Positions 20,123-29,596 of a stretch of 36,677 bases of DNA are shown one piece after another. How positions within the stretch are numbered: position 1 is the stretch's first letter; each line of letters begins with the position of its first letter. Both the position numbers and the translations under genes were made by a program. Source of the DNA: a virus. The DNA lies in IMG/VR virus record IMGVR_UViG_3300032240_002757, positions 1-36,677 of that record. One strand, given 5' to 3'. A model generated the notes under the pieces. The model saw nothing but the letters and a program-made list of their open reading frames with translations, was not told where the DNA came from and made no database searches.

Positions 20123-22150
20123 TTACTGAGGGTTCGCCCTCAAAGCCTCGATATCAGCTTCGATGTCCGGCCCTTCAATTTCGAGCGGCGCCATCTTCGA
20201 TGTATCACCTTCAATTTCTGGATTGCTGGAGGCCGGTGCTTGCGGCGGCGAGAACACAGATGCGGTTGCGCCGGTAGCGACGCCGCCTTCGATGGCTGCG
20301 GCTCTCTTAGCCTTGCCAGGAGCCTTGTTAGCGAAGTCTTCCAATAGGCGTACGGTCGCAGCCACTTCGTTCGGGTTCTTCGACATGAGCATGTCAGCCA
20401 ATTTGGACGCTGTCTTTTCGGTCATGTTGCTAGACTGAATTGCTCGAGAGGCCAAGCTCGCCAAAGAGCTGGTCCAGCCGCCGGTCACGGCTTGTGCCAC
20501 GGCATTACCGACTTGAGAGTCATTCTCCAGCTCGCTGCGCATCTGCATGCGTTTGCCGGTCTGTGAGCCGCCCAAGATCTTGTTGGCTTGGAAATACAAC
20601 TGCGACTCTCGTTCCAGCGCGGCCTTGAACAACTTGAACTGGTCTGGGTTGTCGAACAACGGTTGCAATTTGGCTTGCATTTCCGGCGAACCAATGAGAC
20701 GCTGCGCGGCATTAAAGTTGCCGCTAGGGTTCATGATCTTGCCGTACAAGTCACGTGACACACCAGTGCGGAATGCGTCTTTTTCAGCCGCGCCCATGCC
20801 GCTGACCGCTTTGATGATCTGTTCATGATCCATCTTGCTGAAGTCATTCATGCCGCTGCGCAACGCGTCTAGGACTTCCATGTCACCGGCGTATTGGCCG
20901 CGCGCCGCTTTGTATTCGGGGACTAGCAAGTCCAGACGATCGCGGAAACGGTTCCTGAGATCCTTCAACGCGTTCGCCTCTGCGGTGCTCATGCCCTCGC
21001 CGCGGAAGCCCGAATCGATCGTTGCATCGATGCCGCGCTTGATGTAATCCAGGGTGCGCACATCCGGCGATTCTTTGATGTTGAACCCTTTGAGGATCGG
21101 AGCGCCGGTTGCGGCATCCGTTTCGTAAATGGGTTCGTAGATTTGCTTGAGCTTGAACTTGTTCGGATCGCCGCCAGAGATTTTTGCGGCCAACGCCTCT
21201 TTGTCTGCGATCGACTTTGCTTTCTCAAAGAATTTGGCAAACGTCGGATCGGCCAGCACTTGGTTGATGATCGGGTCATTGACGTCACCAACAGAATACG
21301 CTTTTTCGTAAACGCTGTTGGCGTTTTTGCGCAGAGTATCGAGCATAGTTTGCTCTTGCGCATAGTAATCTTGCGGGTTCAACCCTTGCACCAATTGCTG
21401 ATGCGCACGTTCGCGCGCACCTAGTTTTTGCTGGTTGAGCGTCGTCTCGACTTTGCGTGCGCCGCGGCCAGTGCGTTGCGCAACCGCTTCAGCCAAATCT
21501 GCCAATCCGGTGTCGACGTTAGCCACAACGCTAGGCACGCCCATCGACCGGTCTGCGGCCATGCGGCTGGCTATATCCCTCGGTGAAACGCCCGACTCGT
21601 TCATAGCCCCAGTCATTTTGCCGAGCGCTGCTTGTTCGACTCTGGTTTCAGTTGGCAGCAACCGTTGCGCGGCCCAATTTGCAGCGCCGCCCGCCGTCCT
21701 AGCGGCGACCGGCACACCAACACCGAGAATGCCGCCCAGCGTTGCACCGCCAGCAGCGCCAGTTCCGCGTTCGCCTTCTTTGGCAACGCCAGCGCCGGTT
21801 ACGCCGCCTGTTACGGTGCCAGCCAACGCGGCTCTAGCCAACGGGCTGGAGGCCAACCTAGCTAGGGTACTAGCCGAGCGTGCAGCTTGGGCCGCACCGA
21901 TGCCTTGTCCACCAGGAACAAACATTGCGGCGACGCCGGGAGCCACGCCGCCTGTGAACTCTAAAGCCCCAGACGTGAACGGATGTTCTTGAGCGTATTG
22001 ACCATATTCAGAACGAATTTTCTGTACCAAGTCTTCATATTTGCCTTCTCCTAGTTTAGACCGCAACCACGCTTCGGCCTCGTCGCCCCAACCCATGCCG
22101 AGGCCTTGACCGAGCAGTGCACGTGTTCCTCCGACGAGAGCGTCTGCCAT
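20123..22150 (-). CDS. Large virion/DNA-ejection protein candidate
   Basis: 675 aa, last gene of the leftward unit. The N-terminus DALVGGTRALLGQGLGMGWG is followed by a charged helix and then by a long Gly/Ala-rich hydrophobic segment (about 61-160, many GxxxG steps) that could insert in a membrane. The rest is long, charged and helical. This arrangement and the position at the end of the tail module fit internal virion proteins ejected with podovirus DNA. I recall phage proteins with the same GWGDEAEAWLR opening of unproven role. Start overlaps the previous stop (TAATG). Confidence 0.6.
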   Translation of the reverse strand: MADALVGGTRALLGQGLGMGWGDEAEAWLRSKLGEGKYEDLVQKIRSEYGQYAQEHPFTSGALEFTGGVAPGVAAMFVPGGQGIGAAQAARSASTLARLASSPLARAALAGTVTGGVTGAGVAKEGERGTGAAGGATLGGILGVGVPVAARTAGGAANWAAQRLLPTETRVEQAALGKMTGAMNESGVSPRDIASRMAADRSMGVPSVVANVDTGLADLAEAVAQRTGRGARKVETTLNQQKLGARERAHQQLVQGLNPQDYYAQEQTMLDTLRKNANSVYEKAYSVGDVNDPIINQVLADPTFAKFFEKAKSIADKEALAAKISGGDPNKFKLKQIYEPIYETDAATGAPILKGFNIKESPDVRTLDYIKRGIDATIDSGFRGEGMSTAEANALKDLRNRFRDRLDLLVPEYKAARGQYAGDMEVLDALRSGMNDFSKMDHEQIIKAVSGMGAAEKDAFRTGVSRDLYGKIMNPSGNFNAAQRLIGSPEMQAKLQPLFDNPDQFKLFKAALERESQLYFQANKILGGSQTGKRMQMRSELENDSQVGNAVAQAVTGGWTSSLASLASRAIQSSNMTEKTASKLADMLMSKNPNEVAATVRLLEDFANKAPGKAKRAAAIEGGVATGATASVFSPPQAPASSNPEIEGDTSKMAPLEIEGPDIEADIEALRANPQ

Positions 22151-24108
22151 TACTCAAGCCCTCCGGTTTGCGTGGTGTTTCTGTACATGCCGGCATTGAT
22201 TTCGTTAAGCCGCTTGTTCTGCCGCGAGATAGAAGCCTTGAGTGCTTCATAAGTGTTGCGCATGATCGCGGCGCGCTCTTCCCTGCTCTTGGAGTTGATG
22301 CCTTCCAGTTGCAGCAAGATGCCGCGTTCGCCTTCTGTCGGGTTGGCGCCGAACGATGCGCGAAGTTTGCCAATAGCTTCTTTGCTGAGCAAATTTTCCA
22401 TGGTGCGCGTCGCCACAACTTTCGGGTCGTTGCTGCTGGTGTTTTCCAACAACAAACGGGTGCCTTTGTCCATCAACGAAGAATCAAATGTATTCGGATT
22501 CAGCTTGTACGCTTGCTGGATGTCTTTCAGCGCTTGGCTGGCGTTGCCGAGGAGTTCTTCGGTTTCAGACTTCATCTTGACTTCCGCAGGAGTCAACTTG
22601 GTGTTTTCATTTTTGTTGTAATCGAACTTTTGCTGAGCCAGCAGCAAATTAGCTTGTGCGGTGCTGATGCCGGCGAGCAACGATTCGATCTTAGCAGTTT
22701 GCGCTTCTAGGTTGCTGGCCGCGATGGCTCTGACGCGATCTTGGAACTCAGGCGTTCCAGGTTTCAGACCTTCGTCTCTGGCTTGTTTGCCAGCGGTGCT
22801 CTCGGCTTCGCCAGACTTCACATATTGCTTGAGCAGCTCGGCCGTGATGGCACGCTTGTCCTTCATGTCTTCTGCAGCGAGGGTGCGCAATGTGGTGAGG
22901 TCTTCTTTGGCGCCAGCAACTTTCAACTCTTGACCTTTGAGCGCCAGTTGCATCTTGGTGGCGAGGTCAGCTTTCTGCGCTTCGCGAGTCGACTTGGCGT
23001 ATTCTGCGGCTTCTTTGCCCGCGAGAGAAGCATTTTCTCCGAACGCGCCGGTTTTGGTGGGCGATAGGAACGCTGAAGCTAGCCGCCAGTACAGCTCTTC
23101 TTTCGAAGGCGCAGACGATTGACCTTTCATCGCGTCTTGGATCATTTGGGCAAACTTGTCAGACTCCGCTTTGGCGGCGGTTCTTGCCGTCTTGAGCTCA
23201 GAGCTGTAATCAGTGCCAGTTCCGGTGTATTTAGACAACGTGGCCAACATGCGCTCTAGGTCATTTTGCGGAGCAGTTGCAGCTTGCGGTTCTTGTTGCG
23301 ATTGCGGCGGCATCGCTGGCCGTTGCGTGACCATCGCCATAGGCACGCCAGACGTATCTTGCGGCGCCATCGCATTATTGATGAATCCGGGACTAACATT
23401 GCTCATTTCGTCCGGATTGTCGTATTTTTTGCTCAGGTCGACTAGGTCGCCTTCGTCATAATGCGTGCGCACGTTGCCGCCGTGGGCGTAAGGAACGAAG
23501 TATTGACCTTTAGCTTGGTCGTATCTTGCACCAGCTGGAACACCAGCAGGCAAAGAGGTAAAATTATTTACCAAAGACATGGGGGCTGGCGCCGCACCGT
23601 TGACATAATAGCCGCGTATACCAGCATTGAACGTCAGAGCTTGACCGCCTGGACCGGTACCAGGAGTGACGCTGCCAGAGTTCGAAGCGTTGGAGGTTTC
23701 ACTTTGCGTGTTGGTGCCGGAATAAGAAGGAGCGCGCAACAAATTGCCGTAATAGCTACCGGTGCTATTGTATAGTTGACGGCCAGGATCGTTGGTCGGA
23801 GTCAACGCGGTATCGAATTGCTTGTCCACGTACATCGGCGTGCTACCTTGCCGCGCGGCGTAATTCTGCTTGTAATCATTGTAAGCAGCTTGATCCGTGT
23901 TGTAGTTTTGCAAGTTGGTGTTATACGTGCCAAGATCTTTGTTGTATTGTTCCAGCGCGGTCTGGTAAGTTTTTTTGGCGCCGCTGTCCGTACCGGTGTA
24001 AGGCGTCGGTGCAACCGGCGCTGTCGGTTTGACATCACCAGAATAATTTTGTATTGTAGGGGTGCTCAACCCGTACTGTTTGACCAACCGATCGAGTTCA
24101 AATCCCAT
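22150..24108 (-). CDS. Large virion protein (internal/ejection-type candidate)
   Basis: 652 aa with ribosome site TTAAGGAAAAATC. The N-terminal 300 residues are low-complexity, rich in Tyr, Asn, Thr, Gly and Pro, with a helical part of Tyr/Asn spacing (QNYNTDQAAYNDYKQNY). The C-terminal half is a long helical region (ELLGNASQALKDIQQAY, ASFGANPTEGERGILLQLEG, then RNTYEALKASISRQNKRLNE). The last motif group is familiar from phage virion proteins and suggests a conserved C-terminal domain. No enzyme motif is visible. Confidence 0.55.
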   Translation of the reverse strand: MGFELDRLVKQYGLSTPTIQNYSGDVKPTAPVAPTPYTGTDSGAKKTYQTALEQYNKDLGTYNTNLQNYNTDQAAYNDYKQNYAARQGSTPMYVDKQFDTALTPTNDPGRQLYNSTGSYYGNLLRAPSYSGTNTQSETSNASNSGSVTPGTGPGGQALTFNAGIRGYYVNGAAPAPMSLVNNFTSLPAGVPAGARYDQAKGQYFVPYAHGGNVRTHYDEGDLVDLSKKYDNPDEMSNVSPGFINNAMAPQDTSGVPMAMVTQRPAMPPQSQQEPQAATAPQNDLERMLATLSKYTGTGTDYSSELKTARTAAKAESDKFAQMIQDAMKGQSSAPSKEELYWRLASAFLSPTKTGAFGENASLAGKEAAEYAKSTREAQKADLATKMQLALKGQELKVAGAKEDLTTLRTLAAEDMKDKRAITAELLKQYVKSGEAESTAGKQARDEGLKPGTPEFQDRVRAIAASNLEAQTAKIESLLAGISTAQANLLLAQQKFDYNKNENTKLTPAEVKMKSETEELLGNASQALKDIQQAYKLNPNTFDSSLMDKGTRLLLENTSSNDPKVVATRTMENLLSKEAIGKLRASFGANPTEGERGILLQLEGINSKSREERAAIMRNTYEALKASISRQNKRLNEINAGMYRNTTQTGGLE

Positions 24109-24117
24109 GATTTTTCC

Positions 24118-25662
24118 TTAAGGGCCAGTCAATGCTTTGTAACCGCTGTACGCACCTGCGATCTGAGAGAGCGGGGACGGGGAATAAGTCGCGCCTGTGG
24201 TCTGACCGCTTTGGCTGGTCTGTCTGTCAGACAATGGAGCAAGCCCACGGATTTGCGAATTGAGCCAATCTGCTTGCTGTTTGCCATATTGTTGTTCTGC
24301 ATCGAATTGTGACTTAGCCGCATTGAGTTGTGCTTGCTCTTGGGCTTGTTGCGCTTGACCCGCGGCTTCCAGAGAAGCGACGTCATTGGCGCGCAACCCT
24401 TGCGCTTGTTGCACCATATTTGCGACGTTTTGCAAAGCACCTTGTTGTCTAGAGAGATCTCCGGCCGCAGCTTGTTGTGCGTTGGTGGCGGCGTTCAACC
24501 CCAAAGTTTGTTGCGCTTGTCCTGCTGCAGATTGCGCTTGGCCTAGGTTGATCTGGTTTTGCATTTGTTGGTTGGACAACTGACCTTGTGCTTGGCCGAG
24601 GTTGGTCATGTTCTGGATTTGCTGCGAAGTCAACTGACCAGAAACTTGACCGATGTTTGCAAGGTTTTGCTGTTCTTGGCCAGCAAGCTGACCGGCGGCT
24701 TGGCCAAGATTTTGGTATTGAGCTGCGCCCTGCAACTGGCGGGAAAGGTCGTTGCCGCTGAGTTGTCCCGCCGTGCTTGCCAGCTGCCCTTGGCGAGCAA
24801 GATCGGTTCCTGCTGCTGTGAGCGCTTGATTGTAGCCTTGCTGAGCCGCTTGTGATTGCTGGTTAAGGATGGCTTCTTGCGTGTCGCGCAACGCACGAGA
24901 ACCAAACTCACCCATGCGGCTAGAACCGAATTGCCCTGCGCGGATGAATGCATCAGAAACGCCGGGAAGCAGGTTTTCAGTCAGGTTGCGAGCGCCCTGT
25001 TTTGCGATCACGTCCAGCACGCCTTGTTGATAAGGCGACATGTAAGAACCGACATTGGCTGCGGAAGATTGCGAAGCCGCATTAAGGTACGGGTTGGCCG
25101 ATTGCAGGGAGCTGCCCGACAATGCTTGTCCCGTCGCTTGGTTTGCCTGATTGAAATATGGAGACGCGGAAGACGTCGGACTCATACCGGCGGCTTTCGA
25201 AAGCAACGGTTGCGCAGCACCATAAGCATCCATGCCCGCAGCTTTAGAGAACATAGGTTGAGCTGCGGCAGACGGGTTCATGCTGCTGGCTTGGCCGAAT
25301 GCTTGCTGCGCGGCATTCAAGTTGCTGGAAACATCACCAGGACGCAAGTATTGGCTTTGCGCTGAAGTCAGGTCGCCAGCAGTGGTTTTTCCAGCCAAAT
25401 CTTGCATGCCAGATTGGGCTGCATTCAACCCAGACTGCCACGCACCTTGATTGGATACGACATTCTTATATGCTTGTTGTTGCAACGGCGACAACTGTGC
25501 AACTGTCGGCAGGTCATATGACTGGAACGGCCTGTTCGCGATGTTTTGCGCGACCTGAATCGAATTGTAAATTGCGTCTTGTTGCCACTTCGGGGAGTCC
25601 GAAGTTGTGGTGACGTAAGACGTCGCTGCTTGCGGCGAACCTTGGAATAGACTTCCCATCAT
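24118..25662 (-). CDS. Gln/Ala-rich virion protein
   Basis: 514 aa. The N-terminus (PKWQQDAIYNSIQVAQNIAN, then PFQSYDLPTVAQLSPLQQQA) is followed by a long repetitive region. Between about 300 and 400 an irregular repeat close to NLGQAxGQLxxQQxQNxxNLG recurs, giving a glutamine-rich helical rod. Two tandem ATG codons start the gene in an overlap with the previous stop. Proteins of this composition are common in podovirus virions between nozzle and ejection genes. A part of an ejection conduit is an inference. Confidence 0.55.
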   Translation of the reverse strand: MMGSLFQGSPQAATSYVTTTSDSPKWQQDAIYNSIQVAQNIANRPFQSYDLPTVAQLSPLQQQAYKNVVSNQGAWQSGLNAAQSGMQDLAGKTTAGDLTSAQSQYLRPGDVSSNLNAAQQAFGQASSMNPSAAAQPMFSKAAGMDAYGAAQPLLSKAAGMSPTSSASPYFNQANQATGQALSGSSLQSANPYLNAASQSSAANVGSYMSPYQQGVLDVIAKQGARNLTENLLPGVSDAFIRAGQFGSSRMGEFGSRALRDTQEAILNQQSQAAQQGYNQALTAAGTDLARQGQLASTAGQLSGNDLSRQLQGAAQYQNLGQAAGQLAGQEQQNLANIGQVSGQLTSQQIQNMTNLGQAQGQLSNQQMQNQINLGQAQSAAGQAQQTLGLNAATNAQQAAAGDLSRQQGALQNVANMVQQAQGLRANDVASLEAAGQAQQAQEQAQLNAAKSQFDAEQQYGKQQADWLNSQIRGLAPLSDRQTSQSGQTTGATYSPSPLSQIAGAYSGYKALTGP

Positions 25663-27398
25663 GCGGCTCCTTGGATGTATGCAAGAGGCGATTTAGCCGC
25701 GGGGCTGAATTTGCCTTTCGCCAGCACCTTGCCTTTTTGTTGACGCAATTTTGCTCTCATTTCGTCCAAGCGGCGTGCACCCTCTTCGGTGGAACCATCG
25801 CCCAGAAGTGCAACGGTCTCCGCATCCATGACATATTCGCCATCCGACAGCTTGGCGTCGATGGTGTCTGCGCGGCCAGAACCAGCGCCGCGCGCCATGC
25901 GTGCGATGCTGCTCAGAGCGCCGCCGCGTGCTTTGGCAGCTGGAGCATTTGTTTGGATGTTGTATTGGCCAGAGGTTATTTGCGGCCAATAACGGGCCAT
26001 ATATTGGTCCAAACTCAAATTTGCTTGGTTGGCGTCATTTTGCAGCTTGTTCCAGTCCCAAGTGATAGACGGGCGGTTGAAATATTCTTGCTGTTGCGGC
26101 GACAGCGTTTGAACCGCTTTTTGCACGTCTGGCGGCGCTGACATCAAAGAGTTCAAAGCCAACGCGCCGCCGATGAGCGTTTTTGCGTTCAAACCGCCAA
26201 GCAGCCCAGATTTGTCTTGCGAAGTTTCTTGCAACGCTTGTTGCGATGGCGATTGAGCGGAATTACCGAAATAATCCGGATTGCGCATGACACCGTCCGG
26301 CCCTTGCACCATATTCGTGGTCTGCGGGTTACCTTGGATGGTCGACTGGCCATTCGGAAAGTATTCTGGGTTGCGGTAAACACCATCTGCCGGCACGCTT
26401 TTCTCTTCGATCGGGGCCGGTTCACCCGTCCTTGAACTTGAGAAAGCCTTGCCAAGACCGGCGGTCGCACCGGCTATTAGCGCATCTTTGGGCTTGCCGC
26501 CAGCGGTGAGCATGTTGCCTGCAGCCTGCAACCCGCTGATGATTGGTTGCGGCATAGATGAGGAACTCAAAGAATTCCCGGCATAGCCGCTGACAGCACC
26601 CATCAAACCGCCGGTTATAGGGTTTTTGCCTTGCAATGCAGAAGCGCCAGCACCGATCAAGCCGCTGCCAATCGCTGATTGCACGCCTTGGCTGGCTCCG
26701 GGGGCGACCGAAGAGCCGAGCTGCCCACCAAGACCAGCACCCAAACCGCCGGTGATCGCACCCACCAACGGGTTACCGCCGCCCAACGCAGAAGTTGCAC
26801 CACCCAGCACAGCGCCGCCAACGATTGGTGCCCAAGTTGCACCAGCACCGAGCGCAGAACCAATAGCGGTTCCGATGCCAGGAGCGATGAAACTCAAAGC
26901 GATAGGAGCAACAACGCTCAGGATTTTCCCGAGGAACCCTTTGTATTCATGAAGGCCGGTGTGCGGGTTGATGGTGCCAGAACCGCCCATGGCGTGCAGC
27001 ATTGCGGCTTCACGCGGGTTGATATGAGCCAACATGCTGTCGCCGCCACGACCAGCGGCAGCAATTCTGCGCGCAGCAACGGTCAGACCGCCGCGAGCAT
27101 AACCGCGTTTGTGTAGACGGTCTTGCAAACCGTACAACGCGACCAGCAGCGAAATGATGAACACAGCATCGAACTGCGGCGGCAGTTGTCGTGCGTCGAT
27201 GACGCCATCTTTGATGGCTGCTTGAGCAACCTCTTGATAGCGGTCGGGGTTCTTGAGAACGAACTCAAGCATCTTGATGGCGTCATCAAGATCCTCCGGC
27301 ATGATCGGCATGCGTTCAAGTTGTTGTTCGATCGCATCAATAATCTGACCAAACTTCGGGTCAGAATGTGCCATTTGCATGATGGTTGCTTTATCCAT
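25659..27398 (-). CDS. Virion protein with glycine-zipper membrane segment
   Basis: 579 aa. A charged helical N-terminal domain (1-110) leads into a Gly/Ala-rich hydrophobic region at about 155-275 (FLGKILSVVAPIALSFIAPG, GGAVLGGATSALGGGNPLVG, GLMGAVSGYAG) resembling a membrane-active glycine zipper. The centre contains two copies of a 'GVxRNPxYF' motif. The C-terminus has DAKLSDGEYVMDAETVALLG followed by GDGSTEEGARRLDEMRAKLR, a motif I know from many podovirus virion proteins. It probably helps DNA cross the envelope; the mechanism is inferred. Confidence 0.6.
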   Translation of the reverse strand: MDKATIMQMAHSDPKFGQIIDAIEQQLERMPIMPEDLDDAIKMLEFVLKNPDRYQEVAQAAIKDGVIDARQLPPQFDAVFIISLLVALYGLQDRLHKRGYARGGLTVAARRIAAAGRGGDSMLAHINPREAAMLHAMGGSGTINPHTGLHEYKGFLGKILSVVAPIALSFIAPGIGTAIGSALGAGATWAPIVGGAVLGGATSALGGGNPLVGAITGGLGAGLGGQLGSSVAPGASQGVQSAIGSGLIGAGASALQGKNPITGGLMGAVSGYAGNSLSSSSMPQPIISGLQAAGNMLTAGGKPKDALIAGATAGLGKAFSSSRTGEPAPIEEKSVPADGVYRNPEYFPNGQSTIQGNPQTTNMVQGPDGVMRNPDYFGNSAQSPSQQALQETSQDKSGLLGGLNAKTLIGGALALNSLMSAPPDVQKAVQTLSPQQQEYFNRPSITWDWNKLQNDANQANLSLDQYMARYWPQITSGQYNIQTNAPAAKARGGALSSIARMARGAGSGRADTIDAKLSDGEYVMDAETVALLGDGSTEEGARRLDEMRAKLRQQKGKVLAKGKFSPAAKSPLAYIQGAA

Positions 27399-27840
27399 GT
27401 CGCCCTCTAAACCACTTGTGGTTGTGGTATTCTTCCGCTAAAAATCCATAAATACAAAGGTCGTCACCATCTTCGAATGCTTTCCTGACAACGCCTTCCG
27501 GTTTGAACCCAAAATGCTCATTGATGCGTTTCGCTTCAACATTCTTGCCGCGCAACAGACCTGTGACGCGCACAACTCGCAACTTGTCAAAAACGTAACC
27601 AAAAATCTCGTTGAACATAGAAACAGTTTCTTTTGGCCGTGGTGCTCTCTTGTCGCTGATGACGATGCTGAGATCGATGTTTCGAGCGCTGAAGTTGGTC
27701 ATCACGACAACGCACATGAACTCATCATCTTCATCGACCGCAGACAGACAACGAAACAACGACGGCGGTGCGTCAATTTGTAACCGTTTCCTAGCCCATT
27801 CTTCCGCTTCATCTTCACGATCGAATCCTATGAATTTCAT
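27391..27840 (-). CDS. GNAT-family acetyltransferase-like protein
   Basis: 149 aa. The C-terminal GKNVEAKRINEHFGFKPEG followed by VVRKAFEDGDDLCIYGFLAE fits the last part of the GNAT fold (the helix and strand behind the acetyl-CoA site), as seen in small phage acetyltransferases. The pyrophosphate-binding loop is not a clear Q/RxxGxG/A. It lies among the tail genes and overlaps both neighbours (ATGA at 27840, 8 bases at 27391). Its substrate, possibly a virion or host protein, is unknown. Confidence 0.72.
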   Translation of the reverse strand: MKFIGFDREDEAEEWARKRLQIDAPPSLFRCLSAVDEDDEFMCVVVMTNFSARNIDLSIVISDKRAPRPKETVSMFNEIFGYVFDKLRVVRVTGLLRGKNVEAKRINEHFGFKPEGVVRKAFEDGDDLCIYGFLAEEYHNHKWFRGRHG

Positions 27841-28070
27841 TCAACGGTCTGACAGAAACGCTGCGCCCATTCGCGCCAATCATCGAAATTGTACGGGATT
27901 GGGAGATTTTCTTTCAACGATGCGTTGTTGACAAGTTGCATACCCCAGTCTTGCCATTTCGATTCGTCCGACAACCGACCGAACGCGCCATACGGATCCA
28001 AGTCCAGTGCGACTTGGTCTGCCCAGTCTGTAAGGCTCATGCCCGTCGGGAATGTGATTTGTATTCTCAT
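27837..28070 (-). CDS. Small conserved tail-region protein
   Basis: 77 aa, MRIQITFPTGMSLTDWADQV onward, rich in Trp and Asp (SKWQDWGMQLVNNAS, FDDWREWAQRFCQ). Coupled by TAATG to the nozzle gene upstream and by ATGA to the GNAT gene downstream. I recall similar short proteins between the nozzle and acetyltransferase genes of other phages. Function unknown; a tail-assembly helper is possible. Confidence 0.65.
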   Translation of the reverse strand: MRIQITFPTGMSLTDWADQVALDLDPYGAFGRLSDESKWQDWGMQLVNNASLKENLPIPYNFDDWREWAQRFCQTVE

Positions 28071-29596
28071 TATCCGAGCACCGTCCTGTCGCCGCTGTCA
28101 AAGTGACCGATGATTTGACCCATCTGGTAGTCGCCATTGACTTGGTTAGATTCGAAACGAACGCGCAACTCGCGGCGCTGCTCTTTGAGCATCACGATTT
28201 GTTGGTAAGGTTCGTCGGCTGTTTGCGGGAACGTGAACATGCGGCTGTTGACTTCCGGAGCACGAGCATTTGCGCGGCCTGTTACTTGCACACTCATCTC
28301 ACCGGACTGCACAAAATCAGGCTCGATCATTGTGATCCGCAGCGCTTCATCAACGCCTTGTACCAAACGCGAAAGGTCGGAGGTTTCGAAATAGCTCTGG
28401 ATGGGGTAAGCGGTAGAACCAAAAACTTCGTTCGTGCCTTGCTCATGAATCCAAGTCTGGTAGCCTGAGCCGCTGTCAACCAGACCAGTCAACAACGGTG
28501 AAGCGAACCAGTTGTTGAAGGAGCCGGAAGACCTGCCGCCATTGGGCAACTCGGTGTCATACCAAGTCTGTTCACGCACATTGTAGACGACGGCGTGCGT
28601 CGGTTCAGTGGCATCGCCGCGCGGGTAGCACCACCAGATCTCTCCGAAGCGCGGCACCTTGAACGCGAAGATCTTGGCGCTGGCTGACCTGTTCAACCCA
28701 TCATAGAAATAGTTGAGGTTCATTTGGTTGGCCACTTCTCGTACCACGCCATTGAACATCAAGAAGCGGTCGACGCCAGCCCAATAAAACACACCGTCGT
28801 AGTCAACAACGCTGTCTGCGGAGATGATCGAAGTGTCTGTAGCGATGGTGTCGAACTGGAAAACAGTAGCGCCGCCTGTGAATGTGCAGCGCAATACAGC
28901 GTCATAAGCCCAGAAGATTCCAGCCGGTGCTGTGCCAGAGCCAGCGCGCAGCGGAATGCCTTTTATGATCTTTGTGCCCCAAACTCGGGCTACGCCAGAA
29001 CCAGCACTAGTGAAGTCGGTGGGGTTGCCGGCAACAGACCACGTGATGGTTCCTGAGTTGCCGTAGTACATCAAGTAGGGGTGCAACACGACGATGCCGC
29101 CAGTCGCTGTGGTATTCGGTTTGAGCGTTATGGCAGACAGCGCGGATGTCCCATAAACATCGCCGTAGTATATCTCACCACCGACAGCGTTCATGACAGA
29201 TTGGCCGTTAGGCGAAACGTGCGCTATGATGTAGGCTAGGTTGCTGGACGAATCGTATTGATAGTCGAACATCCATCGGTTGTAAGGGCTAGACGTCAAC
29301 CCCGCTGGAGTTCTGCTTGACACAACCGAGCTGTTAGCTGAAAAATCAAGCGTGAATCGCTCCAGAGAAGAAATGCCGCCAGAATGGCAGTAAATCAAAT
29401 CTTGTGAGGTGTAATTGGTGAAACCTTGGCTGATTTGAGACAGATATTTGTTGCATGAACGGTAGCCGCCCATCTTGCGCGGCAACCCGCGTTGAAAGCG
29501 CACCCATTGGCCGTCGACGTAGAAGTCGCCTTCATACTTCGTCCCATCCCGTTTGATTCCGGGATTGGACTTCAAGACCATTGTGCTTTCTGGCAT
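28070..29596 (-). CDS. Tail nozzle / DNA-stabilising tail protein (T7 gp12 or P22 gp10-like)
   Basis: 508 aa, beta-rich throughout. It begins MPESTMVLKSNPGIKRDGT, then FYVDGQWVRFQRGLPRKMGG, a pattern of podovirus 'packaged DNA stabilisation' or tail tubular B proteins. The C-terminal region has VQVTGRANARAPEV, QQIVMLKEQRRELRVRFESN and GQIIGHFDSGDRTVLG, which I recognise as a conserved ending of this group. It would form the tail tube tip below the adaptor encoded two genes upstream. Confidence 0.75.
   Translation of the reverse strand: MPESTMVLKSNPGIKRDGTKYEGDFYVDGQWVRFQRGLPRKMGGYRSCNKYLSQISQGFTNYTSQDLIYCHSGGISSLERFTLDFSANSSVVSSRTPAGLTSSPYNRWMFDYQYDSSSNLAYIIAHVSPNGQSVMNAVGGEIYYGDVYGTSALSAITLKPNTTATGGIVVLHPYLMYYGNSGTITWSVAGNPTDFTSAGSGVARVWGTKIIKGIPLRAGSGTAPAGIFWAYDAVLRCTFTGGATVFQFDTIATDTSIISADSVVDYDGVFYWAGVDRFLMFNGVVREVANQMNLNYFYDGLNRSASAKIFAFKVPRFGEIWWCYPRGDATEPTHAVVYNVREQTWYDTELPNGGRSSGSFNNWFASPLLTGLVDSGSGYQTWIHEQGTNEVFGSTAYPIQSYFETSDLSRLVQGVDEALRITMIEPDFVQSGEMSVQVTGRANARAPEVNSRMFTFPQTADEPYQQIVMLKEQRRELRVRFESNQVNGDYQMGQIIGHFDSGDRTVLG

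Noticed and set aside
23461-24312. Plus-strand frames opposite the large virion genes
   Set aside because: Antisense shadows; no ribosome sites, and composition mirrors the low-complexity coding strand.
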